From Polaromonas sp. (lineage in GTDB: Bacteria; Pseudomonadota; Gammaproteobacteria; Burkholderiales; Burkholderiaceae_C): a stretch of 54,291 nucleotides of DNA. Numbering within the stretch: position 1 is the first letter of the stretch; each line of letters begins with the position of its first letter. The translations under genes and the position numbers were made by a program. The DNA is taken from the NCBI RefSeq assembly GCF_029945895.1, contig NZ_JAQSDL010000032.1:1-54291 (forward strand), in the 5' to 3' direction. Positions 35,804-44,018 of the stretch are shown in pieces. Below the pieces are notes generated by a model. The model saw only the letters and a program-made list of their open reading frames with translations, was not told the origin of the DNA and searched no databases.

Positions 35804-36127
35804 ATGCATACAGCTGACGAACTTCTTGGCGAACGCGCCCTGAGCAAACTCAAGTGGCGCTGCCGCCGCGGCCTGCTGGAAAACGACCTGCTGATCGAGA
35901 AGTTTTTCAGGCAGCACGAAGCCACGCTGACCGTCAGCCAGGCCCAAGGCCTGAATGATTTAATGGAATTGTCTGACAACGACCTGCTGGACCTTCTGCT
36001 AAAACGTCGGGAACCCGGCCAGCTTTCAGAAACGGATGCACAGGTAAGTGCATCTACTTACGAGGCCGTGCAGGTCTTAAACTTGATTCGCGCCGCAGCC
36101 ACAGGCTCCCTGACCGACCCCCTTTGA
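35804..36127 (+). CDS. sdhE: FAD assembly factor SdhE
   Basis: 107 residues. The RGxxE motif, RRGLLENDLLIEKFF, is intact; it is the FAD-attachment site of the family (also called YgfY or CptB), which helps flavinylate SdhA. The C-terminal third is longer than in E. coli and has low similarity. It starts 2 bp after sdhB and ends 21 bp before gltA, so it is embedded in a single sdhCDAB-sdhE-gltA unit. Confidence 0.95.
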   Translation: MHTADELLGERALSKLKWRCRRGLLENDLLIEKFFRQHEATLTVSQAQGLNDLMELSDNDLLDLLLKRREPGQLSETDAQVSASTYEAVQVLNLIRAAATGSLTDPL

Positions 36128-36148
36128 TTTGACAAGAAAGACGCAAAA

Positions 36149-37459
36149 ATGAAGCTAGCTGACAACAAAGCCACCCTGTCCTTCAGCAATGGCAGCCCCA
36201 GTGTTGAGTTGCCGGTGTACCACGGCAGCGTCGGTCCCGACGTCGTGGACATTCGCAAGCTGTATGCCCAGACCGGCATGTTCACCTACGATCCGGGCTT
36301 CCTGTCCACCGCTTCCTGCCAGTCGGCCATCACCTACATCGACGGCGACAAGGGTGAACTGCTGTACCGCGGCTACCCGATCGAGCAGCTGGCCACCAAC
36401 TGCGATTACATGGAGACCTGCCATCTGCTGCTGTACGGCGAACTGCCCAAGGCCGACCAGAAAAAGGAATTTGTCAGCCGCGTGACCAACCACACCATGG
36501 TCAACGAGCAGATGCAGTTTTTCCTGCGCGGCTTCCGCCGTGACGCACATCCGATGGCCATCATGACCGGCCTGGTGGGCGCCCTGTCGGCCTTCTACCA
36601 TGACAGCACCGACATCAACAATCCCGAGCACCGCGAGATTGCCGCGATCCGCCTGATCGCCAAGATGCCAACGCTGGTCGCCATGGCCTACAAGTACACC
36701 ATGGGCCAGCCCTACATGTACCCCAAGAACAACCTGAGCTACGCCGGCAACTTCCTGCACATGATGTTTGCCACGCCATGCGAGGAGTACAAGGTCAACC
36801 CGGTGCTCGAACGCGCGCTGGACCGCATCTTCATCCTGCACGCCGACCACGAGCAGAACGCATCCACGTCTACCGTGCGCCTGTGCGGCTCGTCCGGCAC
36901 CAACCCGTTTGCAGCCATTGCAGCCGGTGTGGCCTGCCTCTGGGGCCCGGCTCACGGCGGCGCCAACGAAGCAGCCCTCAACATGCTGGGCGACATCCAG
37001 AAGAACGGCGGCATCGAGAACATCGGCGAGTTCATCAAGCAGGTCAAGGACAAGAACTCCGGCGTCAAGCTGATGGGTTTTGGCCACCGCGTGTACAAGA
37101 ACTACGACCCGCGCGCCAAGCTGATGCAGGAAACCTGCAAGGAAGTTCTCAAGGAGATGGGCCTGGAAAACGACCCGCTGTTCAAGCTGGCCATGGCGCT
37201 GGAAAAAATCGCCCTGGAAGACGAATACTTCGTTTCGCGCAAGCTCTACCCCAACGTGGACTTCTACTCCGGCATCGTGCAGCGCGCCATCGGCATCCCC
37301 GTGCCGCTGTTCACCGCGATTTTCGCGCTGGCCCGCACGGTCGGCTGGATCGCCCAGCTCAACGAGATGATCGGTGACCCCGAGTACAAGATCGGCCGTC
37401 CGCGCCAGCTGTTCAACGGATCAGTCCAGCGCGACGTCAAGCCGATCAACGCACGCTGA
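36149..37459 (+). CDS. gltA: Citrate synthase, type II
   Basis: 436 residues. Condenses oxaloacetate and acetyl-CoA. The catalytic residues H269 ([12 protein letters not shown]), H313 ([13 protein letters not shown]) and D371 (NVDFYSG) are present, plus [14 protein letters not shown]. The length and N-terminal beta domain fit the hexameric, NADH-sensitive Gram-negative type. It closes the sdhCDAB-sdhE-gltA unit and ends in a clear terminator. Confidence 0.98.
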   Translation: MKLADNKATLSFSNGSPSVELPVYHGSVGPDVVDIRKLYAQTGMFTYDPGFLSTASCQSAITYIDGDKGELLYRGYPIEQLATNCDYMETCHLLLYGELPKADQKKEFVSRVTNHTMVNEQMQFFLRGFRRDAHPMAIMTGLVGALSAFYHDSTDINNPEHREIAAIRLIAKMPTLVAMAYKYTMGQPYMYPKNNLSYAGNFLHMMFATPCEEYKVNPVLERALDRIFILHADHEQNASTSTVRLCGSSGTNPFAAIAAGVACLWGPAHGGANEAALNMLGDIQKNGGIENIGEFIKQVKDKNSGVKLMGFGHRVYKNYDPRAKLMQETCKEVLKEMGLENDPLFKLAMALEKIALEDEYFVSRKLYPNVDFYSGIVQRAIGIPVPLFTAIFALARTVGWIAQLNEMIGDPEYKIGRPRQLFNGSVQRDVKPINAR

Positions 37460-37481
37460 TCTGCCAAGACGCCTGAATCCG

Positions 37482-37513
37482 GCCCGCCCGTGGCAACAGG
37501 GGCGGGCTTTTTT
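37482..37513 (+). terminator. Rho-independent terminator after gltA
   Basis: A perfect GCCCGCCC / GGGCGGGC stem with a 10-base loop, followed by six T. Confidence 0.93.
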
Positions 37514-37542
37514 GCGGCCCTGGCCGCTTGAGGAGTCCGACC

Positions 37543-37923
37543 TTGACATTCATCCCCACTGCCGCCGAACTGCGTGCGGCCATCGTCCGCCCCACTGCGC
37601 CCCGCGCCTGCGAGTGCGCGCTGGGCGCCTGCGCCGGTTGGGAGAGCCTGGCCGAATACCGCTGGGAAGCCGGGCAGATGACCCGGGTCGCCACCTTGCG
37701 CGACCCCGCCGTGGATGAACCCACGCTGGAAGAAAAACATCCCGAAGGCACGCGTTACGACTCACCCGATGCCCCGGTGGCTGTCGGCTTTTTCCCCTAC
37801 AACCGCTGCGAGGTCTGGCACTGCGGCCGCTGCGAACGGCACCTGCTGCGTTACACCGAGTTCGGCGGCTACAACGTGGACCCCCGGGTGCGGGCACTCG
37901 ATCCCGGCAGGATCATTGACTGA
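37543..37923 (+). CDS. Cys-rich unknown protein (possible metal-binding)
   Basis: 126 residues read from a TTG at 37543, preceded by AGGAG at good spacing; no ATG is available in frame. The N-terminal part has CECALGACAG, and the C-terminal part has CEVWHCGRCERHLLRYTEFGG, a C-x4-C-x2-C cluster resembling a metal or zinc site. I do not recognise the family. It is placed just after the gltA terminator, and its stop codon abuts a dispersed repeat copy. It is probably real because of codon use and the ribosome site. Confidence 0.7.
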   Translation: MTFIPTAAELRAAIVRPTAPRACECALGACAGWESLAEYRWEAGQMTRVATLRDPAVDEPTLEEKHPEGTRYDSPDAPVAVGFFPYNRCEVWHCGRCERHLLRYTEFGGYNVDPRVRALDPGRIID

Positions 37924-37924
37924 G

Positions 37925-37979
37925 TGCTATTAAATCAGTAGCTGTTCGCGCCCGTCCCTGCTGGGCTCTAGGCCAAAAA
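37925..37979 (+). repeat. Dispersed two-hairpin repeat, copy 7
   Basis: GCTA-ttaaatcag-TAGC, TGTTCGCGCCC, CTGGGCTCTAGGCCAAAAA. It begins 1 base after the stop codon of the Cys-rich gene, in the same orientation. Confidence 0.75.
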
Positions 37980-38035
37980 CACACACAAAACCAGCCACGG
38001 GGAGGCCCCGCAGGCCCCAGCCAGCGGGAAAGCCA

Positions 38036-38056
38036 GTCATCGCATTCCGCGATGAC
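38036..38056. promoter_or_regulatory. Palindrome upstream of the LysR gene
   Basis: GTCATCGC-attcc-GCGATGAC, a perfect 8-bp inverted repeat 66 bp upstream of the start, with a half-site CGCGATGAC repeated at 38099-38107. It may be an operator or a terminator-like hairpin without a T-run. Confidence 0.4.
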
Positions 38057-38121
38057 AAAGGCTGGATAAAGCGTTCAAAATAGACATGCATCGTGAACCG
38101 CGATGACTTTCACCCTTTTTG

Positions 38122-39066
38122 ATGAGCAGCTCAGAACGCAATTTCGCCCGCCGCATGGACCTCACGTCGCTGCAATTGTTTGTGGCCGTGTGTGAGCTTG
38201 GCAGCATCGGCAAGGCGGCGGAGCGGGAATTCATTGCCGCATCGGCCGTCAGCAAACGCCTGTCCGACCTCGAAGCCGCGCTCGACACGCCCCTGCTCTA
38301 CCGCCACACCCGCGGCGTGGACCTGACACCGGCCGGCCAGAGCCTGCTCCACCATGCCCGTTCGGTGCTGTTCAGCCTCGAGAAAATGCAGGGCGAGCTC
38401 AGCGAATACGCGGCCGGCGTGCGCGGCCATGTGCGGGTGCATGCCAGCATCTCGGCCATCGTGCAGTTCCTGCCCGAAGACCTGGGCACCTTCATCAGCC
38501 AGCATCCGGAGGTCAAGATCGACCTCGAGGAACACCTGAGCACGGAAGTCGTGCGCGCGGTGCAGGAAGGCGCGGCGGACCTGGGCATCTGCAACACCGC
38601 CGACGGCATTGGCCAGCTGCAGACCCTGCACTACCGCCAGGACCGGCTCGTGATGATCGTGCCGCGCGGCCATGTGCTGGGCAGACAGGACAGCATCGCT
38701 TTTGCGGACAGCCTGGATTTCGACCACGTCGGCCTGCATTCGAACAGCTCGATCTACCTCGCCATGCGCGACGCTGCGGCCCAGGCCGGGCGCACGATCA
38801 AGCTGCGCATCCACGTCACCGGGCTGGACGCAATGTGCCGCATGATCCACAACGGCCTGGGTGTCGGCGTGATGCCGCAGCGGGCGTTCGAGCTCATGCA
38901 TGGCGTCGGCGAACTCGAATCGGTCGCGCTGACCGATGCCTGGGCATCACGCCAGATCGCACTGGTGGCGCGCGATTTTTCCAGCTTGCCGGTCACTGCC
39001 CGCCTGCTGGTCGACCACCTCACAGCCCGTGCGGACGACACGGGCAACACGGCCTCAGCCACTTAA
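38122..39066 (+). CDS. LysR-family transcriptional regulator
   Basis: 314 residues. An N-terminal HTH (about 14-72: DLTSLQLFVAVCELGSIGKA, ASAVSKRLSDLEAALDTPLL, RHTRGVDLTPAG) and a periplasmic-binding-type effector domain (about 100-300). It sits directly before leuC, same strand, 27 bp away, so it could regulate the leu operon or share its transcript. The ATG at 38122 follows a TTG and has no obvious ribosome site; M12 (38155, MDLTSLQLF) is an alternative. Confidence 0.88.
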   Translation: MSSSERNFARRMDLTSLQLFVAVCELGSIGKAAEREFIAASAVSKRLSDLEAALDTPLLYRHTRGVDLTPAGQSLLHHARSVLFSLEKMQGELSEYAAGVRGHVRVHASISAIVQFLPEDLGTFISQHPEVKIDLEEHLSTEVVRAVQEGAADLGICNTADGIGQLQTLHYRQDRLVMIVPRGHVLGRQDSIAFADSLDFDHVGLHSNSSIYLAMRDAAAQAGRTIKLRIHVTGLDAMCRMIHNGLGVGVMPQRAFELMHGVGELESVALTDAWASRQIALVARDFSSLPVTARLLVDHLTARADDTGNTASAT

Positions 39067-39093
39067 AATCGACAGACCACGAAGGAAAACACC

Positions 39094-40515
39094 ATGGGAC
39101 GCACCCTTTACGACAAGATATGGGACGAACACGTCGTCCACACCGAGGAAGACGGCACGGCCATCCTCTACATCGACCGGCACCTGGTGCATGAAGTCAC
39201 CAGCCCGCAGGCCTTCGAGGGTCTGCGCGAGGCCGGCCGCAAGGTCTGGCGCATCAGCTCCATCGTTGCCACTGCCGACCACAACACGCCGACCACCGGC
39301 TGGGAGCTCGGCTACGACGGCATCACCGACCTGGTCAGCAAGGAGCAGATCACCACGCTGGACAGCAACATCGCCGAGTTCGGCGCGGCGGCCTACTTCC
39401 CCTTCCTGTCCAAACGCCAGGGCATCGTGCATGTGATGGGGCCAGAGACCGGTGCCACCCTGCCCGGCATGACGGTGGTCTGCGGCGACTCGCACACTTC
39501 CACCCACGGTGCCTTTGGCGCACTGGCGCACGGCATTGGCACGAGCGAAGTCGAACACGTGATGGCCACGCAGACCCTGCTTGCCAAAAAAGCCAAAAAC
39601 ATGCTGGTCCGCGTGGACGGCATGCTGGCCCCGGGCCTGACCGGCAAGGACATCGTGCTGGCCATCATCGGCAAGATCGGTACCGCCGGCGGCACCGGCT
39701 ACACGATTGAGTTCGGCGGCGCGGCGATACGCGCGCTGAGCATGGAAGGCCGCATGACGGTCTGCAACATGGCCATTGAAGCCGGCGCCCGTGCCGGTCT
39801 GGTGGCGGTGGATGCCAAGACGATCGCCTACGTCAAGGGCAAGCCGCTGGCCCCCACCGGCGTGGAGTGGGACCAGGCGGTCCAGTACTGGAGCACGCTG
39901 CAGTCCGATGCCGATGCCGTGTTCGACACCGTGGTGCAGCTCGACGCGAGCCAGATCCGGCCGCAGGTCACCTGGGGCACCTCGCCCGAGATGGTGCTGT
40001 CGATCGACGACCGCGTACCCGACCCGGACAAGGAAAAAGACGCCAACAAGCGCGATGCGATCGAACGCGCCCTGACCTACATGGGCCTGCAGCCCGGCAA
40101 GGCCATCAACGACATCCTGGTCGACAAGGTCTTCATCGGTTCCTGCACCAACAGCCGCATCGAGGACATGCGCGAAGCCGCTGCCATCCTGCAGAAAATC
40201 GGCAAGAAGGTCGCCGGCAACGTCAAGCTGGCGATGGTGGTGCCCGGCTCCGGACTGGTCAAGGAACAGGCCGAGCGTGAAGGCCTGGACAAGATTTTCG
40301 TCGCCGCCGGTTTCGAGTGGCGCGAGCCCGGCTGCTCCATGTGTCTGGCCATGAACGCCGACCGGCTCGAGCCGGGCGAGCGCTGCGCCTCCACCAGCAA
40401 TCGCAACTTCGAAGGCCGGCAGGGCGCCGGCGGCCGCACACATCTGGTCAGTCCCGCCATGGCCGCCGCCGCCGCCGTGCACGGTCACTTTGTTGATATC
40501 AGAAAATTTTCCTGA
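39094..40515 (+). CDS. leuC: 3-isopropylmalate dehydratase large subunit
   Basis: 473 residues. With LeuD converts 2-isopropylmalate to 3-isopropylmalate in leucine synthesis. An aconitase-superfamily enzyme: the [4Fe-4S] ligands are C351 ([12 protein letters not shown]), C414 and C417 (GCSMCLAMN). Also [21 protein letters not shown]. The ATG follows GAAGG. leuD starts 11 bp later. Confidence 0.98.
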   Translation: MGRTLYDKIWDEHVVHTEEDGTAILYIDRHLVHEVTSPQAFEGLREAGRKVWRISSIVATADHNTPTTGWELGYDGITDLVSKEQITTLDSNIAEFGAAAYFPFLSKRQGIVHVMGPETGATLPGMTVVCGDSHTSTHGAFGALAHGIGTSEVEHVMATQTLLAKKAKNMLVRVDGMLAPGLTGKDIVLAIIGKIGTAGGTGYTIEFGGAAIRALSMEGRMTVCNMAIEAGARAGLVAVDAKTIAYVKGKPLAPTGVEWDQAVQYWSTLQSDADAVFDTVVQLDASQIRPQVTWGTSPEMVLSIDDRVPDPDKEKDANKRDAIERALTYMGLQPGKAINDILVDKVFIGSCTNSRIEDMREAAAILQKIGKKVAGNVKLAMVVPGSGLVKEQAEREGLDKIFVAAGFEWREPGCSMCLAMNADRLEPGERCASTSNRNFEGRQGAGGRTHLVSPAMAAAAAVHGHFVDIRKFS

Positions 40516-40526
40516 GAGGCCGCATC

Positions 40527-41177
40527 ATGCAGAAATTCACCGTTCACAAAGGCCTGGTCGCTCCGATGGACCGCGAGAACGTCGATACCGACGCCATCAT
40601 TCCCAAGCAGTTCCTCAAGTCCATCCGCAAGACCGGCTTCGGCCCCAACCTGTTCGACGCCTGGCGCTACCTCGACCCGGGCTTTCCCGGCCAGGACCCG
40701 GCCACACGCAGACCGAACCCGGACTTCGTGCTGAACCAGCCGCGCTACAAAGGCGCTTCCATCCTGCTGGCGCGCAAGAACTTCGGTTGCGGCTCCTCGC
40801 GGGAGCACGCGCCCTGGGCGCTGGACCAGTACGGTTTTCGCGCCATCATCGCGCCGAGTTACGCCGACATCTTTTTCAACAACAGCTTCAAGAACGGCCT
40901 GCTGCCCATCGTGCTCAGCGAAGCGCAGGTGAGCCAGCTGTTCGACGAGGCACTGGCTTTCCCCGGCTACCAGCTCACCATCGACCTGGAGCGCCAGGTG
41001 GTGATCAAGCCGCAGGGGGAAGAGATCGCCTTCGAGGTGCAGGCCTTCAAGAAGTTCTGCCTGCTCGGTGGTTACGACGACATCGGCCTGACCTTGCGCC
41101 AGAGCGACAAGATCAAGGCCTTTGAAGCTGAACGTCTGGCGACCAAGCCCTGGCTGGCGCATACCCTGATCGCCTGA
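40527..41177 (+). CDS. leuD: 3-isopropylmalate dehydratase small subunit
   Basis: 216 residues. The swivel-domain partner of LeuC. Marks: [35 protein letters not shown], and [15 protein letters not shown]. Its stop codon lies within a small triple repeat (CTGATCGC x2, then CTGATTCC). In many betaproteobacteria a small entericidin-like gene lies near here; none is seen. Confidence 0.97.
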   Translation: MQKFTVHKGLVAPMDRENVDTDAIIPKQFLKSIRKTGFGPNLFDAWRYLDPGFPGQDPATRRPNPDFVLNQPRYKGASILLARKNFGCGSSREHAPWALDQYGFRAIIAPSYADIFFNNSFKNGLLPIVLSEAQVSQLFDEALAFPGYQLTIDLERQVVIKPQGEEIAFEVQAFKKFCLLGGYDDIGLTLRQSDKIKAFEAERLATKPWLAHTLIA

Positions 41178-41204
41178 TCGCCTGATTCCCCTGTTTTTAT
41201 ATAC

Positions 41205-41259
41205 AAAAAGTGCCTCCAGCCCTTATGGGACGGGTGCCAACAGCTATCAATAAAAGAGC
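41205..41259 (-). repeat. Dispersed two-hairpin repeat, copy 8, forming the leuB leader
   Basis: On the minus strand: GCTCTTTTATTGATAGCTG, TGGCACCCG, AAGGGCTGGAGGCACTTTTT. It fills nearly the whole leuD-leuB gap and ends 4 bases before the leuB ATG, so the leuB ribosome-binding region is repeat sequence (AAGAG, weak). Confidence 0.7.
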
Positions 41260-41263
41260 AACT

Positions 41264-42340
41264 ATGAAAATCGCAATTCTTCCCGGTGACGGCATCGGCA
41301 CCGAAATCGTCGCCGAGGCCGTCAAGGTCCTTCAGGTGCTGGACCTGAAACTGGAGATGGAAACTGCGCTGGTCGGCGGCGCCGCCTACGAAGCGCACGG
41401 CCATCCGCTGCCCGACGCCACGCTCAAGCTGGCGCAGGCCTCGGACGCGGTGTTGTTCGGCGCCGTCGGCGACTGGAAATACGACAAGCTCGACCGCCCC
41501 CTGCGTCCCGAGCAGGCCATCCTGGGTCTGCGCAAGAACATGGGCCTGTTCGCCAACTTCCGGCCCGCCATCTGCTACCCGCAGCTGGTCGACGCTTCCA
41601 GCCTGAAGCGCGAGCTGGTGTCCGGCCTGGACATCCTGATCATCCGCGAGCTGACCGGCGACATCTACTTCGGCCAGCCGCGCGGCCGCCGCACGGCCAC
41701 CGACGGCCACTTCCCCGGCGCCGAGGAAGCCTTCGACACCATGCGTTATTCGCGCCCCGAGATCGAACGCATCGCCCACGTCGCCTTCCAGGCGGCACGC
41801 AAGCGCGGCAGCCGCGTGACCAGCGTGGACAAGGCCAACGTGCTGGAAACCTTCCAGTTCTGGAAAGACGTGGTCACCGAAGTCGGCTTGCAGTACCCGG
41901 ACGTGGCGCTGGACCACATGTATGTGGACAACGCGGCCATGCAGCTGGTCAAGGCGCCCAAGAAGTTCGACGTGGTGGTGACCGGCAACATGTTCGGCGA
42001 CATCCTCAGCGACGCGGCCGCCATGCTGACCGGCAGCATCGGCATGTTGCCTTCGGCCAGCCTGAACACCAAAAACCAGGGCCTGTACGAACCCAGCCAC
42101 GGCAGCGCGCCAGACATCGCCGGCCAGGGCGTTGCCAATCCCCTGGCCACCATCCTGAGCGCGGCCATGATGCTGCGCTTCAGCCTGAACCAGCCGGAAG
42201 CCGCCGCGCGTATCGAAAAGGCGGTGGATGCGGTCTTGACGCAGGGCCTGCGCACGCCGGATATCTACAGCGAAGGCACGACCAAAGTCGGCACGGTGCA
42301 GATGGGTGACGCGGTGGTCAAAGCCCTCAGCCAGTCCTGA
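41264..42340 (+). CDS. leuB: 3-isopropylmalate dehydrogenase
   Basis: 358 residues. NAD-dependent oxidative decarboxylation of 3-isopropylmalate to 2-ketoisocaproate. Marks: [46 protein letters not shown], and [14 protein letters not shown]. The start [12 protein letters not shown] at 41264 is standard for the family, but the Shine-Dalgarno is weak because a repeat copy occupies the leader. Confidence 0.97.
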   Translation: MKIAILPGDGIGTEIVAEAVKVLQVLDLKLEMETALVGGAAYEAHGHPLPDATLKLAQASDAVLFGAVGDWKYDKLDRPLRPEQAILGLRKNMGLFANFRPAICYPQLVDASSLKRELVSGLDILIIRELTGDIYFGQPRGRRTATDGHFPGAEEAFDTMRYSRPEIERIAHVAFQAARKRGSRVTSVDKANVLETFQFWKDVVTEVGLQYPDVALDHMYVDNAAMQLVKAPKKFDVVVTGNMFGDILSDAAAMLTGSIGMLPSASLNTKNQGLYEPSHGSAPDIAGQGVANPLATILSAAMMLRFSLNQPEAAARIEKAVDAVLTQGLRTPDIYSEGTTKVGTVQMGDAVVKALSQS

Positions 42341-42627
42341 AAAGCCGCCGCCGACGATTGGTCGTTGGCTGGCAGCCACAGGCCAAACCGGCAAATGGCG
42401 CTCTCGGGCGCCTGGCCGGCCGGCCTTGATTACAATAGGCACATGCGTAAAAACCCCGCTTCCACCCGCTTCGTCGCCGCTTCGCGCGCGATCAGCGCTG
42501 CGCCGGTTTTTGCCCAGATCACCAAAACGACCACCATTAAAGGCTGACAAGCCCGGTTCGTCGTGCCCTGCCGGCTCGATGAGCCGGGCCCAAAAGCCAT
42601 ATTTTTGACTTTTTGAAGGGCAACATC
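42341..42627. other. leuB-asd intergenic region
   Basis: 287 bp without a convincing gene. A TACAAT hexamer at 42431-42436 could be a -10 for asd, but there is no good -35. A 34-codon frame at 42443-42547 starts MRKNPASTRFV and lacks a clear ribosome site; I do not call it. Confidence 0.4.
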
Positions 42628-43767
42628 ATGAAACTCAAGGGCAATCTCACGGGACTCGTCGGCTGGCGTGGCATGGTCGGCTCGGTGCTGATCGACCGCA
42701 TGCAGGCCGAAGGCGACTTCGACCTGATCGAGCCGGTCTTCTTTTCGACTTCCAACGCCGGCGGCAAAGCCCCGGCGCAGGCGAAAAACGAAACCACGTT
42801 GAAAGACGCCTTCGACATCGAGGCCCTGAAGAAGTGCGACGTGATCCTGACCGCCCAGGGCGGCGACTACACCTCCGAGGTTTATCCCAAGCTGCGCGCC
42901 GCCGGCTGGACCGGCCACTGGATCGACGCCGCCTCGACCCTGCGCATGAATGAAGACGCCATCATCGTGCTGGACCCCGTCAACCTGCCGGTCATCCAGA
43001 ACGCGCTGGCCAACGGCGGAAAAAACTGGATTGGTGGCAACTGCACCGTCAGCTGCATGCTGATGGGTGTCGGTGCGCTGTACAAGGCCGGCCTGGTCGA
43101 GTGGATGACCTCCATGACCTACCAGGCGGCATCCGGCGGTGGGGCGCAGCACATGCGTGAATTGCTGACCCAGTACGGCACGCTCAATGCCGAAGTGCGT
43201 GCGCTGCTGGACGACCCGAAATCGGCCATTCTTGAAATCGACCGCCGCGTGCTGGCGAAACAGCAATCGCTCTCACCCGCTGAAATGACCAATTTTGGCG
43301 TGCCGCTGGGCGGCTCGTTGATCCCCTGGATCGACAAGGATCTCGGCAATGGCATGAGCAAGGAAGAATGGAAAGGCGGCGCCGAAACCAACAAGATCCT
43401 GGGTCAGGGCGCCAGCTTCGGCACGGCCGAGACGCCGGTGGACGGTTTCTGCGTGCGTATCGGCGCGATGCGCTGCCACAGCCAGGCGCTCACCTTCAAG
43501 CTCAAAAAGGACGTGCCGCTGGCCGACATCGAAGCCATGATCGCCGCCGACAACGAGTGGGTGAAGGTGGTGCCGAACACCCGCGAAGCCAGCATCACTG
43601 AACTGACGCCCGTCGCCGTGACCGGCACCATGGGTATTCCGGTCGGCCGCCTGCGCAAGCTGGCCATGGGCCCGGACTACCTCGGCGCCTTCACGGTCGG
43701 CGACCAGTTGCTGTGGGGTGCGGCAGAACCGTTGCGCCGCATGCTGCGCATCCTGCTGCAGGACTGA
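42628..43767 (+). CDS. asd: Aspartate-semialdehyde dehydrogenase
   Basis: 379 residues. Reduces aspartyl phosphate to the semialdehyde for Lys, Met, Thr and peptidoglycan precursors. Marks: [13 protein letters not shown] (NADP binding), the active-site Cys C139 in [26 protein letters not shown], and [11 protein letters not shown] with the catalytic His. The N-terminus starts MKLKGNLTG, a little longer than typical. The ATG at 42628 follows GAAGGG. It is 288 bp after leuB. Confidence 0.97.
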   Translation: MKLKGNLTGLVGWRGMVGSVLIDRMQAEGDFDLIEPVFFSTSNAGGKAPAQAKNETTLKDAFDIEALKKCDVILTAQGGDYTSEVYPKLRAAGWTGHWIDAASTLRMNEDAIIVLDPVNLPVIQNALANGGKNWIGGNCTVSCMLMGVGALYKAGLVEWMTSMTYQAASGGGAQHMRELLTQYGTLNAEVRALLDDPKSAILEIDRRVLAKQQSLSPAEMTNFGVPLGGSLIPWIDKDLGNGMSKEEWKGGAETNKILGQGASFGTAETPVDGFCVRIGAMRCHSQALTFKLKKDVPLADIEAMIAADNEWVKVVPNTREASITELTPVAVTGTMGIPVGRLRKLAMGPDYLGAFTVGDQLLWGAAEPLRRMLRILLQD

Positions 43768-43778
43768 CACAAGGCATG

Positions 43779-43802
43779 GGTGGCTGGTCATACCCAGCCA
43801 CC
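43779..43802. terminator. Hairpin downstream of asd
   Basis: GGTGGCTGG-tcatac-CCAGCCACC, a perfect 9-bp stem 12 bp after the asd stop codon. There is no T-run, so it is a stable 3'-end hairpin rather than a classical terminator. Confidence 0.5.
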
Positions 43803-44018
43803 AGCCGTAACCACTTGTGACAGCCCGTTGTCGTCAGGCAACATCTGCAAGTTGTAAGTTGATGCTAACCCGGGGTGTCAAAACTTAAGTGCTGTCTTAG
43901 CTTGTCAGCCTAATGCCTTGATGTTAATGTTGTTTTGTCGAAAATTAGCGTTGAGGTTTTTGTGCGGACCAGCAGAATAAAATTTAATGCAACCCGGGCA
44001 CCGGAGGCCCCAATTCCC

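Noticed and set aside
41167..41190. CTGATCGC triple repeat at the leuD stop as a direct-repeat array
   Set aside because: Only three 8-bp units; too short to be a CRISPR or functional array.
42443..42547. 34-codon frame between leuB and asd (MRKNPASTRFV...)
   Set aside because: No ribosome site, no family, and an atypical signal-like start; probably chance.
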